Below the pieces are notes generated by a model. The model had not been told where the DNA came from and ran no database searches. It saw only the letters and a program-made list of their open reading frames with translations. A stretch of 64,000 bases of DNA from Metaphire vulgaris (taxonomy: Eukaryota; Annelida; Clitellata; Crassiclitellata; Megascolecidae). Shown piece by piece: positions 28,191 through 39,560 of the stretch. Where the stretch lies: NCBI GenBank assembly GCA_018105865.1, contig CM030868.1, positions 1,450,454 through 1,514,453 on the forward strand, read 5' to 3'. How positions within the stretch are numbered: position 1 is the stretch's first letter; each line of letters starts with the position of its first letter. The translations under genes and the position numbers were made by a program.

Positions 28191-29058
28191 ATGGAAGGTG
28201 GCTATTTGCAACGTGTTTCGACATTCGTCAACTGGCCAAAGTCTGACGAAACCAGTTCAACGGCGCTCGCTCGATTAGGGTTTCGCTACGAGGAAGACAG
28301 CAATACGCTGGGATGTTCCTGTTGCAATATCCAGCTACACCCTGACAGCTGTTCGATAGTTGAGGATATTCTTCGAAAGCACGAAGAATTGTCACCGCGC
28401 TGCCCTTTCGTCAGCGCAAATACGGAAGAGGATGTTCAACAAAGCGCTAACTTTTCAAGATTTTCCGACACAACAGCTTCTGATTATTCTCGAATCGATG
28501 AAATCGATCCAGGATTTGGACGTGATCCAACATCGGCTGCTTGCTACCACGTCTGCGAATTCTATCAACGGTACACTTCGATCGCAACCTCGCTTTGACG
28601 AGTTGTGCTTCGAAGCGGTTCGATTGAGTACATTTCGTGATTGGCCTCTACAGGCCAAAGCACGTCCTCAAGTCCTCGCGAGGAACGGGTTCTTCTACGG
28701 GGGCGCTGGGGAAGGAGTACAATGCGCGTTCTGTAACGGGCGTATCGGAAATTGGGGAGCACTGGACGAACCTTCCGTTAAACACAAGAGTCTCTTCCCT
28801 GATTGTCGATTCGTTTGCGGATTCGACGTTGGAAATATTCCGCTGGTCAGAGACAGATCGCCCAGTCGTTGTTTCAACTGGAACACTACTATACCTGCTT
28901 CACGGTCACCGCTGGAAGCTTCCAGTTTTCAACACACGTCGCTCTCACAATCTGCACAAAACCTGGTGAACATTTTATCTGGATCATTGTCCAGATTCAT
29001 TCGTGTTGATTTTTTGTATTTGTGATGACAATCTAGTAAACAGTAGGAACTGAAATGC

Positions 29059-29111
<53 letters not shown>

Positions 29112-29310
29112 ATCAGTTATTTGGACGTTTGATGACAGCTTTGAACAGTTCGTTGGGTTTTCATACAGGCTCGCGGTGAGCATTTGGACACGGAGGGCAA
29201 CGCGGTTTTGAACGCGGAGGGCATTTAGACGCGGAGGGCACAGAGATTTGGACGCGGTGGGCATTCACAGTGGTTTTCTTAGAGGTTTACGCAAACCACT
29301 TAAAATCACA

Positions 29311-29350
<40 letters not shown>

Positions 29351-32300
29351 TCGACACGGAGGGCATTTGGAACTTACAAAGCCGCTGAAGTGGGTATCGG
29401 TTCCAGAATGTTTGGGAATCCCTGGCATACAGTACGTGAATTGAGCGTGCAAGGAATAAACTAATAAGATTATTGTAATTTGATGTGATTTGTGTTCTAC
29501 ACAGAAAACATATACTTAACATCTTTGGCAAACAGCATCAGTGTTTTATCCAGACTCCAGGCCTTTGGGGGCATTGAGGCTTTCGGGGAATCGACTTGGT
29601 TGGAGGGTGGAGGGGAAAAGACACAGTTCAATGCAAAATTTTTATAAGTGCTGGGATTTTTTTTTGGGGGGGGGAATTTTGAGGTTTGGGGGGAATCTCC
29701 CCTCCTAACAGGCCTGTATAAAACACTGAGCAGCATGCTTGTGAAAATGATTGAAATGAAGAGGTAAATAATGACAAGATTTAGCATTTAGTGTGACTGG
29801 GAGAAAATGTGCTTGAAATTAGAACAGATAAGTAAGTAAATAAAATCCATTGAATTGATATAGCGCTTTCGATGGAAGTACTGCAGTAGTTACCCATTCT
29901 TATTTGAAGGCAGATGAGGTTTGAGCCTAAATAATCTAGCATGTGAAAGCTGCTGAGATTTCTTTCAAATTCATTTTAACTTCAGCCTAGCACTTTGAAG
30001 TTCCCGATAGATGTTAATCACACAGGCTCAAAATAGCAGTTCTTTCAATGTACATACTCCGGTGATTAGGATGCGGCAAGATATTCGGAATACGCAGATA
30101 TCGAAAGAAGAGTTGAATCTTTCAGAAACAGAGGCATCGTACGCGGACAAACACCGGAGGCTTTGGCTGAGGCTGGATTTTTCTACATCGGTGAGGTCTT
30201 GTCTGCGATCGGGCTAGAATCGACCAACCGATAGCCTCAGTGTTTATTCTAGGCCTGTTTTTTTGGGGGGGAATTCCCCACCAAAGTTTTAAAATTTCCC
30301 CACCCCACCCACAAAATTTTTTATATTTGGCTTGGGGATGGAAATTTCCTCTCCAAAAGCGTGAAGAGACAAATCTTGTCCCCCAAACATTTCAAACCCC
30401 CAATGTCAAAGGTGGCTAGAATAAACACTGGATAGCCTATATAGCCAAGAGGAATGTTCATCATCTCTCCAACGTTGTGATTCGGTGTATGCTATCAATC
30501 AAACCAGGGCCCGGGGCGTAGATTACGGGGGGGACTGTGGGAGACGGTCCCACCCAATAATTAATGAAGGGGTATATAGTGTTTCAAATCCCCCAATAAT
30601 GTGCTGTTAACTAAATTTCAAACACTACTAAAAATTCTAAAAAGAAAGGTCGCTGGTTTTTGTGCTTGTTTGCGTTATTAACGTCCTTAAAATGTCTGGA
30701 AGCAAAGACAGGCCATCAATAGAGTTAATACCTATTTAAGAGTTGATATACTTTAAAAATTATTCTCCTCCCCCATTGTGATGGCAGGAATACGCCGCTG
30801 CAATAAGCTATTGTTCGAACAAGTAATTTTAGCATATCGTCAAAATAAATACAATAATATTATTAAATGTATTCTTTGAATTATGCAGTTGCAATTTGGT
30901 TCCGCGCTCAGCAGTTTGTGAACAATTAAAAATGGACATTGAAAGTTGCGCTTCAATCATAAATAATTATCCTTCCATCACAATAAATTAATTAATCCCA
31001 TAGAACCTACGAAATACACAGCAAGACCATAACATGAGTGAAAATAGTGGTTATCGCACAGGACAGACTCTAACCACTGAGCCACTCGAAACCCTGCTAT
31101 TTGTTACAATTGATTGTTGAGTAAATTAGATTTTTTGTTTGTCCAAAAGGCCCGATGGATAGGACGCAGTGTTTTAACTGCGGTGGAATTCTGAGGGACT
31201 GGGAACCAGAGGACAATCCAATCCACGAACACAGGAGATGGTTCGAACGCTGCGCATTCGTGAAATGGCTCCCCCATTGAGACTAAACAGCATGCAAGTA
31301 GCAGTTCTGTTTGTCTTAAGTGACTCTCTATTGCGCTATTTTACTTAGTGGCGGCTCCAGGATTTGGCAAGTGGGGGTCGTTGGGGAGGCAACTTCTAAG
31401 CATGAGGGCCAACCATTTGGTGGTAGGTATGTAGTAGTAAGTATAGGGTCCAAACAAGGGAGCCACTGGGGGCCAGGCATTCAATAGGATGTACGGGCCC
31501 CCACCCGACCCCCATGTGGAGCCGCCACTGGTTTTACTTAGTGGAAAGACTTTCGATTAGAACTTAGAACCAGTTTCAGATGAATGCCTTCACTGCGGCA
31601 GTCTTGCGTAAAACAGCGGCAAAACGCTACAGTAATTCAAATACTTAACTTATGCAACGTACTGCATACGCGTAAGCTTCTATTAGGCCAATAGATTCTA
31701 GACCCCTTTTACATTTTGGAGGCTAGGCTAGGGACGGAGAAAGGTACTACATAGGTCTGTGCCCGGGGTTATTTCTAGGATTGGCAATTTGAGGGATGTC
31801 GGTAGGGTTACCATACGTCCGGGTTTCCCCGGACATGTCCTCTTTTTGGACCCCTGTCCGGGCGTCCGGGCGGCTTTTCAGACAAAGTCCGGGTTTGTCC
31901 GGGTTTTGGTCCTCCCGATATTTAGCGTATGGAATACTATATATTAACTGTATTGACAGGCGTTTTTGTCCGTCTCCAAGCCTCAGCCCATGCGCAATTT
32001 GACTATAATTATTGATAATAATGACTCAGAATGAGATAGGCATACTTTCACTACCGTCTTAACTGTCCATTAATTACGTCAACAATATTAGGGGATTTGA
32101 AAAAGTTTGACAGTTGTTGACAGGGGGTCAAGAGAAGTTGACGTTAACAATTTCACTTTTTACAAATAATAAAAAAAAGGAAATTTCATGGAATACTACT
32201 TATTACATTGGAAAAAAGCATGGCAAAAAAGATCACCAACACCACATTTTGACACTCGATCAACAAAAAATGGTAAAAATGGTCATCACCCTAAAAATAA

Positions 32301-35153
32301 TAAACGTGTTATTGGGACCTGTCATTGATCTGGGGGGTCAAAAGTTTTTGACATAATTATTGGGGGGTAACTGAAATTTGACAGTTGTTGACAAGGGGGT
32401 CAAAGATTAACCAAAATTGTTGACATAATTAATGGGCAACCCCTTGTAAATTTTAGTAATTTTCTTAGTATTTGTACAGCACCTAATATTGATTTGACTT
32501 TTGGATAGGAGTCCGCACTACTCTGTCCAGGGTCCCGGAAAGTGTCCTCTTTTTCCGTCTGACAATTATGGTAACCCTAGATGTCGGTATATTTTGGGGT
32601 CCCTGTCAAAAACTTGAAAAAAGTCTGACAAGCAAAAAAAAGGTCATACTAGGCTAAAGTTGGGGGTGTCGGTCTCAGATTGGGTGAGGGGTGTTGGGAG
32701 TGTTAGGGGGTGTAAAAATATCCCTGGCTGTGCCCTCCCCGTCCCATTTTTTCATCCAAGTTTACGGCTGTGACTTATTGATTGTGCTGACAGTCGGAAA
32801 ATTGTTCGTGTGTAGGTCATGTTTATATCTTGTAGAAAAATGTTAAAGCGCGTGAGGTGAAAGCAAGATTGGACTCTCCAATTGTTCGCATTGTTCTGGA
32901 AATGGGTTGCTCCGTCGATTTGGTCAAACGGGTCATAGAAAATCAACTCTCGACTGCAGGTACGGACGGTTTAAAACTCGCAACTGTGGGTAAATGATTT
33001 CAAATGATTTCCTACCGCTTTCTACATGTCTGTGTTTTTTCTATCGCTTCCGATTCTAGAAATCTGAAAACTTGTATGTATGCCGTTTTGAGAATTGAAC
33101 AGTTTCAGACAGGTTTTCTGTGTTTTTATAGTTATAACCAGGGTGCGATTTGTGACCTGGAGCAGTGGGGGTGGGGAATATGTCGAGCTTGGGGGATGTA
33201 GTTGTTGGAAACTGCAGCAGTGGGGGGATGTAGTGGTGGGGGATGTAGCGTAGGGGATGCAGTTTGGCAGTGGGGAGGGGGAGATTCCCCCCTGCAAATC
33301 GCGCCTTGGTTATAACGGCATAAACAAAATTGCAATCAAAATGACGAAAGCATCAACACGAAGTGAATAATGGGGAGCAGCATTTAAAATTCTGCGGGGG
33401 CCTAAACCTGTTTGGAAATGGTAAAAACTCAATGGTATAGCGAGGGCCTTTTTTGTTCCAATTTTGGAAATCTTACAGAATTCCCAAACCTTCTTGCTGG
33501 AGCTGTGGTGGAACACCATTACTCATATCGATCTTCGCGAAGTCCATCCCACTTTTGCCCCCCTCCCCCAGCTACAAAAAGTCACCCTAATCCCGATATA
33601 GGCCTATTTATCGGTAACGATATAGCCACAATAGACATAAGTCCCACTGGAGATTAATTAAACTCATGTTATGGTATCCTGTAATCTATAACAGGAGATG
33701 ATTTTCAGAGCGCAGAAAGTCTATTAGACGCAATCTTTGCCTACGAAAACGATAATGGCGTCAATTCGCAAGACATTCAATCGGTCGAAAGCGAACCTCA
33801 GTCTTCATGTTCAGTTTCGGTCTCCAGGACTGAGAAAGGAAACATGGACGTAACAACAGATCCAAAATCAGAAGATCCAATCTTAACTTTGAGCGAATTT
33901 GACGATCAACCTACAGGAACTGACGGTAATTTTAACCCCTTAACCGTGTATTTAACTGTAACTCAATGTAAAATGGACGGATATATCCGGGATCCCCAGT
34001 TAAGGGGTTAAAATACGAGCAAACTTCTGTCTGTTGTCCGCATTAAATTTGAAATTGCGTTTAAGTTCTCGATTTGGGTCTTTTCGATATACTGCATATT
34101 TAAGTGCCAGATTCATTCATTCATTCATTCATTCATTCCTAGACAATTTCTATAGCCTGATAAGGCCCACAACAAAAGCGCTTTAACATCTCAACTAAAC
34201 CCAACCTAAATGCGTTTTTTATCTCGTGATGAAATGCTCGGGAGTATCAGCCATGGTGGTCTCATCAGGAAGAGAGTTCCACAAGATAAAACCTGGTGAA
34301 GGATCTAAGGAACGTGAAGTTTAACGCCACGACTATAGCGAAGCTCTCCTGTCATTACCCTGCGGTCTCTTTAAACAGCACGGGTCATGCAGCGCTCTGT
34401 ACGTCAGCCAGCATCTTTTGAACACAATCCTGAACACAAGATATCTGAAATCTTGAACACAAGATAAGTAGACAGATTAAATAAATTAGACGATAAGTAA
34501 GTAAAGTAAGTAAGTAAAATCTCGTTAATTTCTATAGCGCTTTCAAAAGAAGCACCGAAGTAGCTCCCTATTCCTATGCGCTTAAGTAATAGTAGGCCTA
34601 TCAAATGATATAGGCTCCTAAATATTAAATCAGGCATTTATAGATAGGCCTATTTGATTGCTTTATAGATTAGTGTAGTCACTATTCTGGTTGGAATCAG
34701 TCGTGGGATTTGCACAAACCTGTTTAGAAATTTTCGATGGAGAGGGCAGAATTGAAACAGAGGCTAGGCCTATGTGTGGGCGCTATTTTAACCAAGAACT
34801 GATATGCGACCGTTTTATTTTCCTTGTTGACATTTTTACCTATAAAATGTCCAATTGTCTATGTCTTGTTGTCGGTGGCCCCTATTTCGAAAACCTAGCT
34901 ACGCCATTGGTTTTATACATTGTGACGACGTTGTAAAGGAATTATTAAGCATCGAAACTCTATGAACGCTGTTACGGCCTCGTAGCCTTCGAAATGCGTT
35001 TGCTAATTTTGTTATTTTTAGGCTCAAACTCAAAGTATAGGAAAACAAAAAATGCGATTAATTATAATAACGAATAGAAATTAGGATAAAAGGATGTAAG
35101 AGTGACAGTGGTTCTAACACAGGAGAGGGCCTACTGAACCACTTTAAAATCCA

Positions 35154-35224
<71 letters not shown>

Positions 35225-35300
35225 TGTGTCATCTTCATATATGAAGGTTGACGGTCATGAGTTGTTTCAATTCGTTCTGTCTTCAGCAATCCTTTTAGTC

Positions 35301-35363
<63 letters not shown>

Positions 35364-35484
35364 GCTGTTATTATTATTATTGTTGTTGTTGTTATTATTA
35401 TTGCTATTATTATTGTTATTATTATTATTATTGCTGTTATTATTATTATTGTTGTTGTTGTTGTTGTTGTTATTGCTATTATTA

Positions 35485-35535
<51 letters not shown>

Positions 35536-35757
35536 GCTAATCGTTTATGATCTTATTCAGAGAGTCTTCGGTTCATCGAAGAAAATCGGCGTCTTCGCGA
35601 CGCAAGAACCTGTAAGGTGTGCATGGATGCGGAGGTGAATACGGTTCTTCTGCCGTGCGGTCACCTCGTCTGCTGCACCGACTGCTCGACGCTTATTGGC
35701 GCCTGTCCCATCTGCAGAGTCCTCATCAAAGGAACCGTCAAGACGTTCCTCTCTTGA
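28191..35757 (+). CDS. IAP-like gene B: 3xBIR, UBA-like, RING; frame change in exon 1
   Basis: Exons: 28191-28965, 30070-30190, 31150-31259, 32836-32959, 33695-33925, 35561-35757. BIR1 (RVSTFVNWP, GCSCC, H, CPF) is complete. BIR2 (EAVRLSTFRDWP, VQCAFC, CRFVCGFDVGNI) is complete but lies in the next frame, so a shift occurs between about 28420 and 28600. BIR3 splits after AGFFYIG and resumes MDRTQCFNCGGILRDWEPED. The usual PW before the His is PI here. The UBA-like exon reads VRIVLEMGC. The next exon starts GDDFQSAESLLDAIF. The RING exon follows directly in compatible phase, without the extra linker exon of A and C. The exon 3 donor TTC|GTGAAA is used in this model. If it is skipped, TGA at 31278 truncates the protein. 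A TTTTGTAG just before the ATG may be an acceptor of a 5' UTR intron. Confidence 0.82.
29166..29370. repeat. CGGAGGGCA-type degenerate repeat in intron 1 of gene B
   Basis: Copies of ACGCGGAGGGCATTTGGA-like sequence recur four to five times around an ATT microsatellite tail (29311-29350). A related copy follows the microsatellite. A second ATT run lies at 29060-29110. Confidence 0.65.
29539..29728. mobile_element. hAT-type MITE, CAGTGTTTTATCCA termini, intron 1 of gene B
   Basis: CAGTGTTTTATCCAGAC pairs with TATAAAACACTG. Flanks AACAGCAT and AGCAGCAT match at 7 of 8 positions. Confidence 0.87.
30238..30430. mobile_element. hAT-type MITE, CAGTGTTTATTCTAG termini, intron 2 of gene B
   Basis: CAGTGTTTATTCTAGG pairs with CTAGAATAAACACTG. 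The 8-bp flank GATAGCCT is perfectly duplicated. It lies 48 bp after the BIR3 split donor. Confidence 0.94.
31346..31530. mobile_element. hAT-type MITE, CAGTGGCGGCTCC termini, intron 3 of gene B
   Basis: TAGTGGCGGCTCCAGGATTTGG and GGAGCCGCCACTG termini. Flanks ATTTTACT and GTTTTACT match at 7 of 8 positions. Confidence 0.9.
31764..32726. mobile_element. hAT-type MITE interrupted by a second hAT element
   Basis: Outer element: left end CGGGGTTATTTCTAGG, right end AAAAATATCCCTG. Flanks TCTGTGCC and GCTGTGCC match at 7 of 8 positions. Its two halves resume exactly across the inserted element at 31803-32579. Confidence 0.88.
31803..32579. mobile_element. hAT element, TAGGGTTACCATACGTCCGG termini
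   Basis: TAGGGTTACCATACGTCCGG at the left and ATTATGGTAACCCTA at the right. Perfect 8-bp duplication GATGTCGG. Both ends contain a GTCCTCTTTTT motif. The interior holds TGACAGTTGTTGACAxGGGG repeats and no transposase frame. Confidence 0.93.
33932..34011. mobile_element. piggyBac-type mini-MITE abutting a splice donor of gene B
   Basis: TTAA-CCCCTTAAC and GTTAAGGGG-TTAA. The first TTAA begins six bases after the exon 5 donor GT (33926). The copy is complete at 80 bp. Confidence 0.9.
34110..34545 (-). mobile_element. LINE 3' fragments (CR1/L2-like), decayed
   Basis: An ATTC run, then CTAGACAATTTCTATAGCC and AAAGCGCTTTAA. A second tail lies at 34495-34545 (AAATCTCGTTAATTTCTATAGCGC). Reverse complements of these tails match the 3' ends at 38278-38345 and 58795-58895. 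Confidence 0.55.
35156..35535. repeat. (TTA)n microsatellites in the last intron of gene B
   Basis: Arrays at 35156-35221 and 35301-35535, the second with GTT and GCT interruptions. It ends about 25 bp before the RING exon, so it occupies the polypyrimidine and branch-point neighbourhood. Confidence 0.95.
35561..35757 (+). CDS. RING exon of gene B
   Basis: The exon reads [41 protein letters not shown] and ACPIC, then GTVKTFLS and TGA. C3HC4 ligands are complete. It is closely similar to the RING of gene A. It starts after TTATTCAG in phase 1. Confidence 0.93.
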
Positions 35758-36168
35758 AAACTCATCCTCCCCAACAACAGTCAACTGATGCTTTTCTTAT
35801 CTACGTTTTAAATTGCGTAGAAACACGACTCGATAGTTGCTTGGCTTGGTTAAAATGTCGGCCTGCTTGGCACCGGCTTCGTTTTATAATTTATCTGATG
35901 AACATTAACGTAGGCCTAGTCATAGGCGCCCGCACATTAGGGCAAGAGGGGCACTTGTTTGCCCTGTAAAATGCAAATATCAGTATTTAACAGTAAAATT
36001 TGAAAATCTTGATAAAATATTAACCGTGACTGTTGTGTTAAAATATGTTTTGCCCCTCCAAGAAAAATTTATGTGACATAACCGTGACCATTGTGTTTTG
36101 CCCCTCATGGAAAAATTTATGTGGGCGCCCATGAACGTAATCATAAGGGGTATGGTACCCAGTGGCGT

Positions 36169-36429
36169 GGGGCGGGAAGTTAGCAGAGTGGTAACAGCGT
36201 TGGACGATCATTGGTCGCGGGTTCGATCCCCGCAGGAGCCCTAAGGTCGACTCAGCCTTGCTCGCTAGAGGTCGGTGGCAAAATGAGGAGCAGCGTGGGT
36301 CTGGGAAAATAATGGCAACCTACCCCAGATTAATGGCCTATACCACCCACGTCGCTGATTACCTAGACCGGAGATAAGCGCCGGAACCCAACGCTCGGAC
36401 TCGAGTACGGGACCTACCTTTACCTTTTT
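36169..36429 (+). mobile_element. tRNA-headed SINE with 12-bp target duplication
   Basis: The head has an A-box-like TTAGCAGAGTGGTAACAGCG and a B-box GGGTTCGATCCCCGC. The body (GGTCGACTCAGCC, CAAAATGAGGAGCA) is followed by a tail with AGATTAATGGCCTATACC, GATAAGCGCCGGAACC and CGAGTACGGGACC. ACCCAGTGGCGT is repeated perfectly at both ends (36157-36168 and 36430-36441). It is not a tRNA gene: no intact cloverleaf, and SINE sequence continues. Confidence 0.9.
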
Positions 36430-36589
36430 ACCCAGTGGCGTACTGGTATACAAAATGAGGCCCAAGAAGTTGTTGACTGCATGTGGCCTATCGATCGCAC
36501 AGTTGCAACATTTCCACTAAAATTCGTCTGCAATAAGTGTCGGTGTCCAAAATTCTGGAACCTCTTTCTATTCTACTGCATTATCCGTT

Positions 36590-36840
36590 GGTGTCTATTG
36601 CAATTTGAGTTCGCCTCCTCCATTCGTATCTGTCTTGTGTGGCTTCATATCCATGTTGCACCATTCTTTAATAATATTGTCTTTCTATTCTTTTCGTGAC
36701 CTTCCTCTGATGGTTTCACCTTCCATTACTCCATGCATGATTCTTTTCATTCTTTTTATCAGCATTTCATTATTCATTCTGCAAATATGGCCATATAGTC
36801 GGAGTATCCTTTCAATGGCATGCCTATATTGCTTACATTG
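36590..36840 (-). mobile_element. LINE 3' remnant
   Basis: It shares TTGGTGTCTxTTGCAATTTGAGTTC, CTTGTGTGGCTT and CACCATTCTTTAATAAT blocks with 5862-6120. On the minus strand these encode the C-terminal region of a non-LTR reverse transcriptase. Confidence 0.6.
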
Positions 36841-36849
36841 TGTATTCAA

Positions 36850-37790
36850 TTAAAATTATGATTAGGCTATTATTAGCGAAAGCTTTTCACCTTTTGTAAA
36901 ATAATCTCTGCTATTCTAAATTGACATCAAGGGATTTCTTCATATGTTGCACTCTCTGATGTTGCGCCAACGTCAATAAATTGTGCATATTAGACGAATA
37001 TGCCTATTAACCTAACGTATGCTAGTTTCGCTGCTTCATCTGCAGTAGCTTATTGCAATTACAGTGCATGCAGTATTCAACCTTTCAAATTATAGATTTT
37101 CATCATTTTACTCTAGCCTACTTCCAGATATCACGAAAGCAATGTAAAATAAGCTTATAGCCTACATGTCGAACTGAATCTATAGAAATGCCAAATAATT
37201 TGTCTATTATTAGGGATTGAATGTCCATTGATTATGATTACTGGCGATGAAATAAAAAAATTCTCTCTGTTACATATGGATATGGATAATCACCCCTTTA
37301 CTGACCAACAAAAGAAAAACACAACCCATTCGAAGCAGATACATACTTGTAACCTGTATGTATGCTTATTTTTATTTAAAATATCACAGGTTCACTTCTG
37401 AGCAACGAAAATGGAGTGAAAGCATAAAACGCTTCATTCACACTGAACTTAGAAGAAACAATTTCAGTGGTCAATTAAAACAGAATGCTCAAACGATGGA
37501 AATTTACAATTAACAGTACAACTATTAGGCCTGTACTCAGTATACTGTATTATTTTAGGCAAAAATATTTTACATTTCAACTGCGATCAAGTGCAAGCAA
37601 GTAACGGTTATAACAAGTAATATGACGAAACAACTGAAGTGGTACAGTAAAAAAAGACTAAGGTAGATGTGCCATATGATCGATTCTTTACATTGGCACA
37701 CTATAGCAGCACAAGAGACCACAAATGCAAATTGTTTAAGCAGAGGGTTGGTAGGGTTGGTCCAAGAAAGAATTTGTTTTGGTAAAATCA
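36850..37790. other. No recognisable feature
   Basis: AT-rich intergenic sequence downstream of gene B with no repeat ends or gene signals that I can identify. Confidence 0.5.
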
Positions 37791-37794
37791 CATT

Positions 37795-37802
37795 ATTATT
37801 AT

Positions 37803-37888
<86 letters not shown>

Positions 37889-37889
37889 A
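37795..37889. repeat. (GTA)n microsatellite
   Basis: A short TTA run followed by about 28 GTA units. It abuts the 5'-truncated LINE that follows. Confidence 0.96.
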
Positions 37890-37913
37890 GCATTTCACGC
37901 ATGTCATGTTATT

Positions 37914-38336
37914 GAGCATGTTACGCCTCTGTTGAGAGACCGCCTTCACTGGCTTCGAGTTCAGGAACGCATTGTTTACAAGCGCTGCTGGCTCACACGC
38001 CGAGCTTTACACGACCCCTTCTGCCCTGACTACCTAGCCACGCTGGTACAAAGATCCACGGTGAATGAACGACGATCGCAGCTACGGTCTGGAAGTCGGG
38101 TCCAGCTGCTTGTCCCTCCTCCATCCATGACCTCCAGGTTTGGCGAAAGATCGGTCACGCGAGGCAATCCGCTCCTATGGAACTCTTTGCCAGATTGCGT
38201 GACTAATTCTGACTCTGTCGGGACTCTTAGAAGGAATCTAAAAACACACTTATTTAACATCGGATATAAGTGACTTGTTTCAAAGCGCCTTTGTCTTTAG
38301 CCTAAGCTATGTTTACTGCGCTATAGAAATTGTCTA

Positions 38337-38426
<90 letters not shown>
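37914..38426 (+). mobile_element. CR1/L2-like LINE 3' end with (AAT)n tail
   Basis: An uninterrupted frame to 38273 reads LRDRLHWLRVQERIVYK, DYLATLVQRSTVNERRSQLR, NPLLWNSLPD and LRRNLKTHLF. This is the conserved C-terminus of CR1/L2-group reverse transcriptases. A short 3' UTR (AAAGCGCCTTTGTC, GCGCTATAGAAATTG) and an AAT array (38339-38426) follow. It is 5' truncated, as usual for target-primed insertion. The open frame suggests a fairly young copy. Confidence 0.85.
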
Positions 38427-38853
38427 TTAAGGCCTAATAGCTTTTAAAGTCTTCCAAACATTAAAGCTGTGCTTACACGATTCAATAAATTTAGCTACCA
38501 TGAACAATTCACACGCTTTATAAAAGCTAATGAAAGAACACGTAACAAGCGTCACAACACTGCAATGATATTCTCTTTGTTGCAAAGTCAATAATTTAAA
38601 ACTCAAGACGAAGTAACTAGCGCCATTCTTACATAAAATACCTATATACTACTTACACGTATATGACAGAAAGCCCTGAACGAATTGCAAAACAGCAGAT
38701 AATTAAGAATGAATTGTTCAAGATTGTAAACGGAAATGTAATTCAATCTGTATAAAAAACCAAAGCCCGTGTACTGGTAACCCTTATTTTGATCAGTTTG
38801 TTCCCATTTCTACACAATTTTGACGGAGGCCTGTCACACGATTGTCGTAGAGC

Positions 38854-39560
38854 AGTGGTTCCCAAACTTTTTCGGTCAGCGTACCCCTTCAAACATTTTT
38901 CGAAAATCCGTGTACCCCTAATTTTCAAAGTAAATTTAAGGAAGCACACTTTCGATTTTTAAAAGCATAAACATGGTATCTGAATCATGAAATTTAATAA
39001 TGTCTTCAAACCTACATGTAATCGGACTGCATTAGCCATAATCATTAACTAGTCACTAGACCTACTAGGTTTTATTAAAGCTTATTAGGATAAAAATATC
39101 GTACATTCAAAGTTAAACTTGCATAACCTATCGGTCAAATGAAAACAATGAAATGAATCAATGAGACGGATGAGGTTGCATCTCATCAGCCAGTTTCGAG
39201 AATCTTGGCTGCGTCTTTGATCCACACAGGGCGATTTTTGAATTTGCCGCGCTGACCAAGGAAGAGTACAATACTACAAGGTGATAGGACAGGTTAAACT
39301 TTAAACTTATAGTGAGGGGTGACGGGTTAGAGGAGTCCAAAAAGTCTACATCTGTCACTGCAGTTTGAGAAAATCAAATCCAATCACAATTTTTTTAGAA
39401 CGTTTGCAAATATTGTGAAATTTGTTACTATAAAACATCAGTGCATAAGAATTCCACTGACTTTCCACTTTCCGTCGCGTACCCCCTAGGAAGTCCATTT
39501 TGCACCTGTTTATCCACAAACTCAGGAATGTGATACTCATAAATTTTAGAAAAAGCACCA
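38854..39560. mobile_element. hAT-like one-ended remnant
   Basis: CAGTGGTTCCCAAACTTTTT followed by GCGTACCCCTTC is a hAT-like terminus. Near 39477 a CGCGTACCCCCTAGG block resembles the interior, but I see no matching right end. The extent is approximate. Confidence 0.4.

Noticed and set aside
36171..36245. tRNA gene
   Set aside because: A and B boxes are present, but I could not fold an intact acceptor stem, and the sequence is the head of a dispersed SINE with a target duplication.
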